This document shows, in pieces, positions 8,919 to 9,934 of a DNA stretch of 9,934 nt (positions within the stretch are counted from its first letter, which is position 1; each line of letters opens with the position of its first letter). The stretch is from Gemmatimonadota bacterium. GTDB lineage: Bacteria > Gemmatimonadota > Gemmatimonadetes > Gemmatimonadales > GWC2-71-9. Below the pieces are notes generated by a model. The model saw only the letters and a list, made by a program, of their open reading frames with translations. It did no database searches and was not told the DNA's origin. Position numbers and translations under genes: made by a program. The stretch spans positions 1-9,934 of the forward strand of contig QHUD01000066.1 of the NCBI GenBank assembly GCA_003221085.1, given 5' to 3'.

Positions 8919-9934
8919 GTGACCACCACCGCCCCCATCCTCGCGCCCGAGCTCGCCCGGGCCGTCGCGTCCCAGAGCGACCGGCTCGACCTCGACCTCC
9001 TGGCGCGGGCCTACCGGCTGAGCGCCCAGGCGCACCGGGGCCAGAAGCGCCAATCGGGGGATGACTACGTCTCGCACTCCGTCGCCGTCGCGACGATTCT
9101 CGCCGAGCAGCAGATGGACTCGGTCACGATCGCTGCGGCGTTGTTGCACGACGTCGTCGAAGACTCGGACGTTTCGGTCGAGGACATCCGGCGCACCTTC
9201 GGGCCCGAGGTGGCGGAGCTGGTCGATGGGCTCACGAAGCTCTCCACCCTCACCTTCCGGTCGACGGTGGAGGAGCAGGCGGAGAACTACCGCAAGCTGC
9301 TACTGTCGGTCGCGAAGGACGCCCGCGTCATCATCATCAAGCTCGCCGATCGGCTGCACAACATGCGGACCCTCGAGCATCTCGACCCGGAGAAGCGGCG
9401 CCGCATCGCGCTCGAGACCCGCGAGATCTACGCACCATTGGCGCACCGCTTCGGTATGGCCGGCGTGAAGGCCGAGCTCGAAGACCTCGCCTGCAAGTTC
9501 CTCGAGCCCGAGGACTATCGCGCGCTGGCGCGCAAGGTCAAGGCGAGAAAGAGCGAGCGCGAGGAGACCATCGAGCGGTTGCGAATTCCTCTCGAGGAGG
9601 AGCTGCGCGGCGCCGGGCTCAAGGGCTTCGAGATCACCGGCCGCCCGAAGAACCTCTGGTCCATCTACAAGAAGATGAAGAAGCGCGACAAGCCGTTCGA
9701 GGAGATCTACGATCTCCTCGCGGTGCGCGTGCTGGTGAACGACATCCCCGAATGCTATCACGTGCTGGGCGTGATCCACCACAAGTGGACGCCGCTGCAG
9801 GAGCGCATCAAGGACTACATCGCCAGCCCCAAGTCGAACGGCTACCAGTCGCTCCACACCACCGTGTTCGGACCGGGCGGCCAGCTGTACGAGATCCAGA
9901 TCCGTACCCACGAGATGCACCACACGGCGGAGTA
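8919..9934 (+). CDS. Bifunctional (p)ppGpp synthetase/hydrolase Rel/SpoT, 3'-truncated by window edge
   Basis: The stringent-response enzyme that makes and degrades (p)ppGpp. About 338 residues are visible of a usual 700-plus; the TGS, helical and ACT regulatory domains lie beyond the window. The HD hydrolase domain looks active: His53, His77-Asp78 in LLHDVVED and Asp144 in KLADRLHNMR. The synthetase domain follows, with GRPKNLWSIYKKM, Asp265 in EIYDLLAVRV, KSNGYQSLHTT and Glu325 in EIQIRT. The synthetase loop reads RIKD (residues 296-299), the RxKD type known from bifunctional Rel/SpoT rather than the ExDD type of hydrolase-dead RelA. Both activities are therefore expected, probably as the main stringent factor. 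The GTG at 8919 gives residue numbers matching the streptococcal Rel active-site positions. An in-frame GTG at 8862 is possible but lies in the putative terminator. Name it rel or spoT; I leave the symbol open. Confidence 0.93.
   Translation, partial: MTTTAPILAPELARAVASQSDRLDLDLLARAYRLSAQAHRGQKRQSGDDYVSHSVAVATILAEQQMDSVTIAAALLHDVVEDSDVSVEDIRRTFGPEVAELVDGLTKLSTLTFRSTVEEQAENYRKLLLSVAKDARVIIIKLADRLHNMRTLEHLDPEKRRRIALETREIYAPLAHRFGMAGVKAELEDLACKFLEPEDYRALARKVKARKSEREETIERLRIPLEEELRGAGLKGFEITGRPKNLWSIYKKMKKRDKPFEEIYDLLAVRVLVNDIPECYHVLGVIHHKWTPLQERIKDYIASPKSNGYQSLHTTVFGPGGQLYEIQIRTHEMHHTAE

Noticed and set aside
9061..9468. 135-codon frame inside rel
   Set aside because: It is an out-of-frame Ser/Arg-rich translation over well-conserved Rel hydrolase codons.

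Overview
This is a GC-rich (roughly two-thirds G+C by eye) chromosomal segment from a Gram-negative-type bacterium. An outer membrane is implied by a BamD-like assembly lipoprotein and a second putative lipoprotein. The gene content and the style of SecA (long Pro/Gly-rich tail, an 'LFALEGGEE' block after the helical scaffold) suggest a Gemmatimonadota-like soil or metagenomic lineage. That placement is inference and was not tested by any search.

Layout: all nine genes lie on the + strand. Positions 1-8079 form one very compact run. It holds the 3' part of a UDP-glucuronate decarboxylase gene, a UDP-glucuronate 4-epimerase-like gene, a cytoplasmic TPR protein, a TPR lipoprotein, a BamD-like lipoprotein, nadD and secA. 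Neighbours overlap by 4 or 17 bases or sit 6-7 bases apart, so a single operon with translational coupling is likely. A 120-base spacer with a tandem heptamer and an inverted repeat separates secA from radC. An 89-base spacer with a possible terminator and promoter separates radC from a rel/spoT gene that runs off the right edge. No stretch longer than 300 bases lacks a gene, and no tRNA, rRNA, CRISPR array or insertion sequence was seen.

How the genes fit together: the first two enzymes both use UDP-glucuronate, making UDP-xylose and UDP-galacturonate for surface polysaccharide. The TPR/BamD cluster and SecA serve envelope biogenesis (export of proteins and insertion of outer-membrane proteins). 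NadD makes NAD precursor, and the two sugar enzymes use NAD as a bound cofactor. RadC and Rel are separate housekeeping functions.

The most notable point is that secA is broken as read. The reading frame shifts near 7240, and a normally conserved helical-scaffold segment of about 27 residues is absent, consistent with an 80-base deletion. Because SecA is essential, an assembly or sequencing error is at least as likely as a real mutation. A second point is a four-cysteine insert in the second SecA nucleotide-binding domain. Otherwise the window is ordinary core genome, and I see no convincing novel defence or mobile system.
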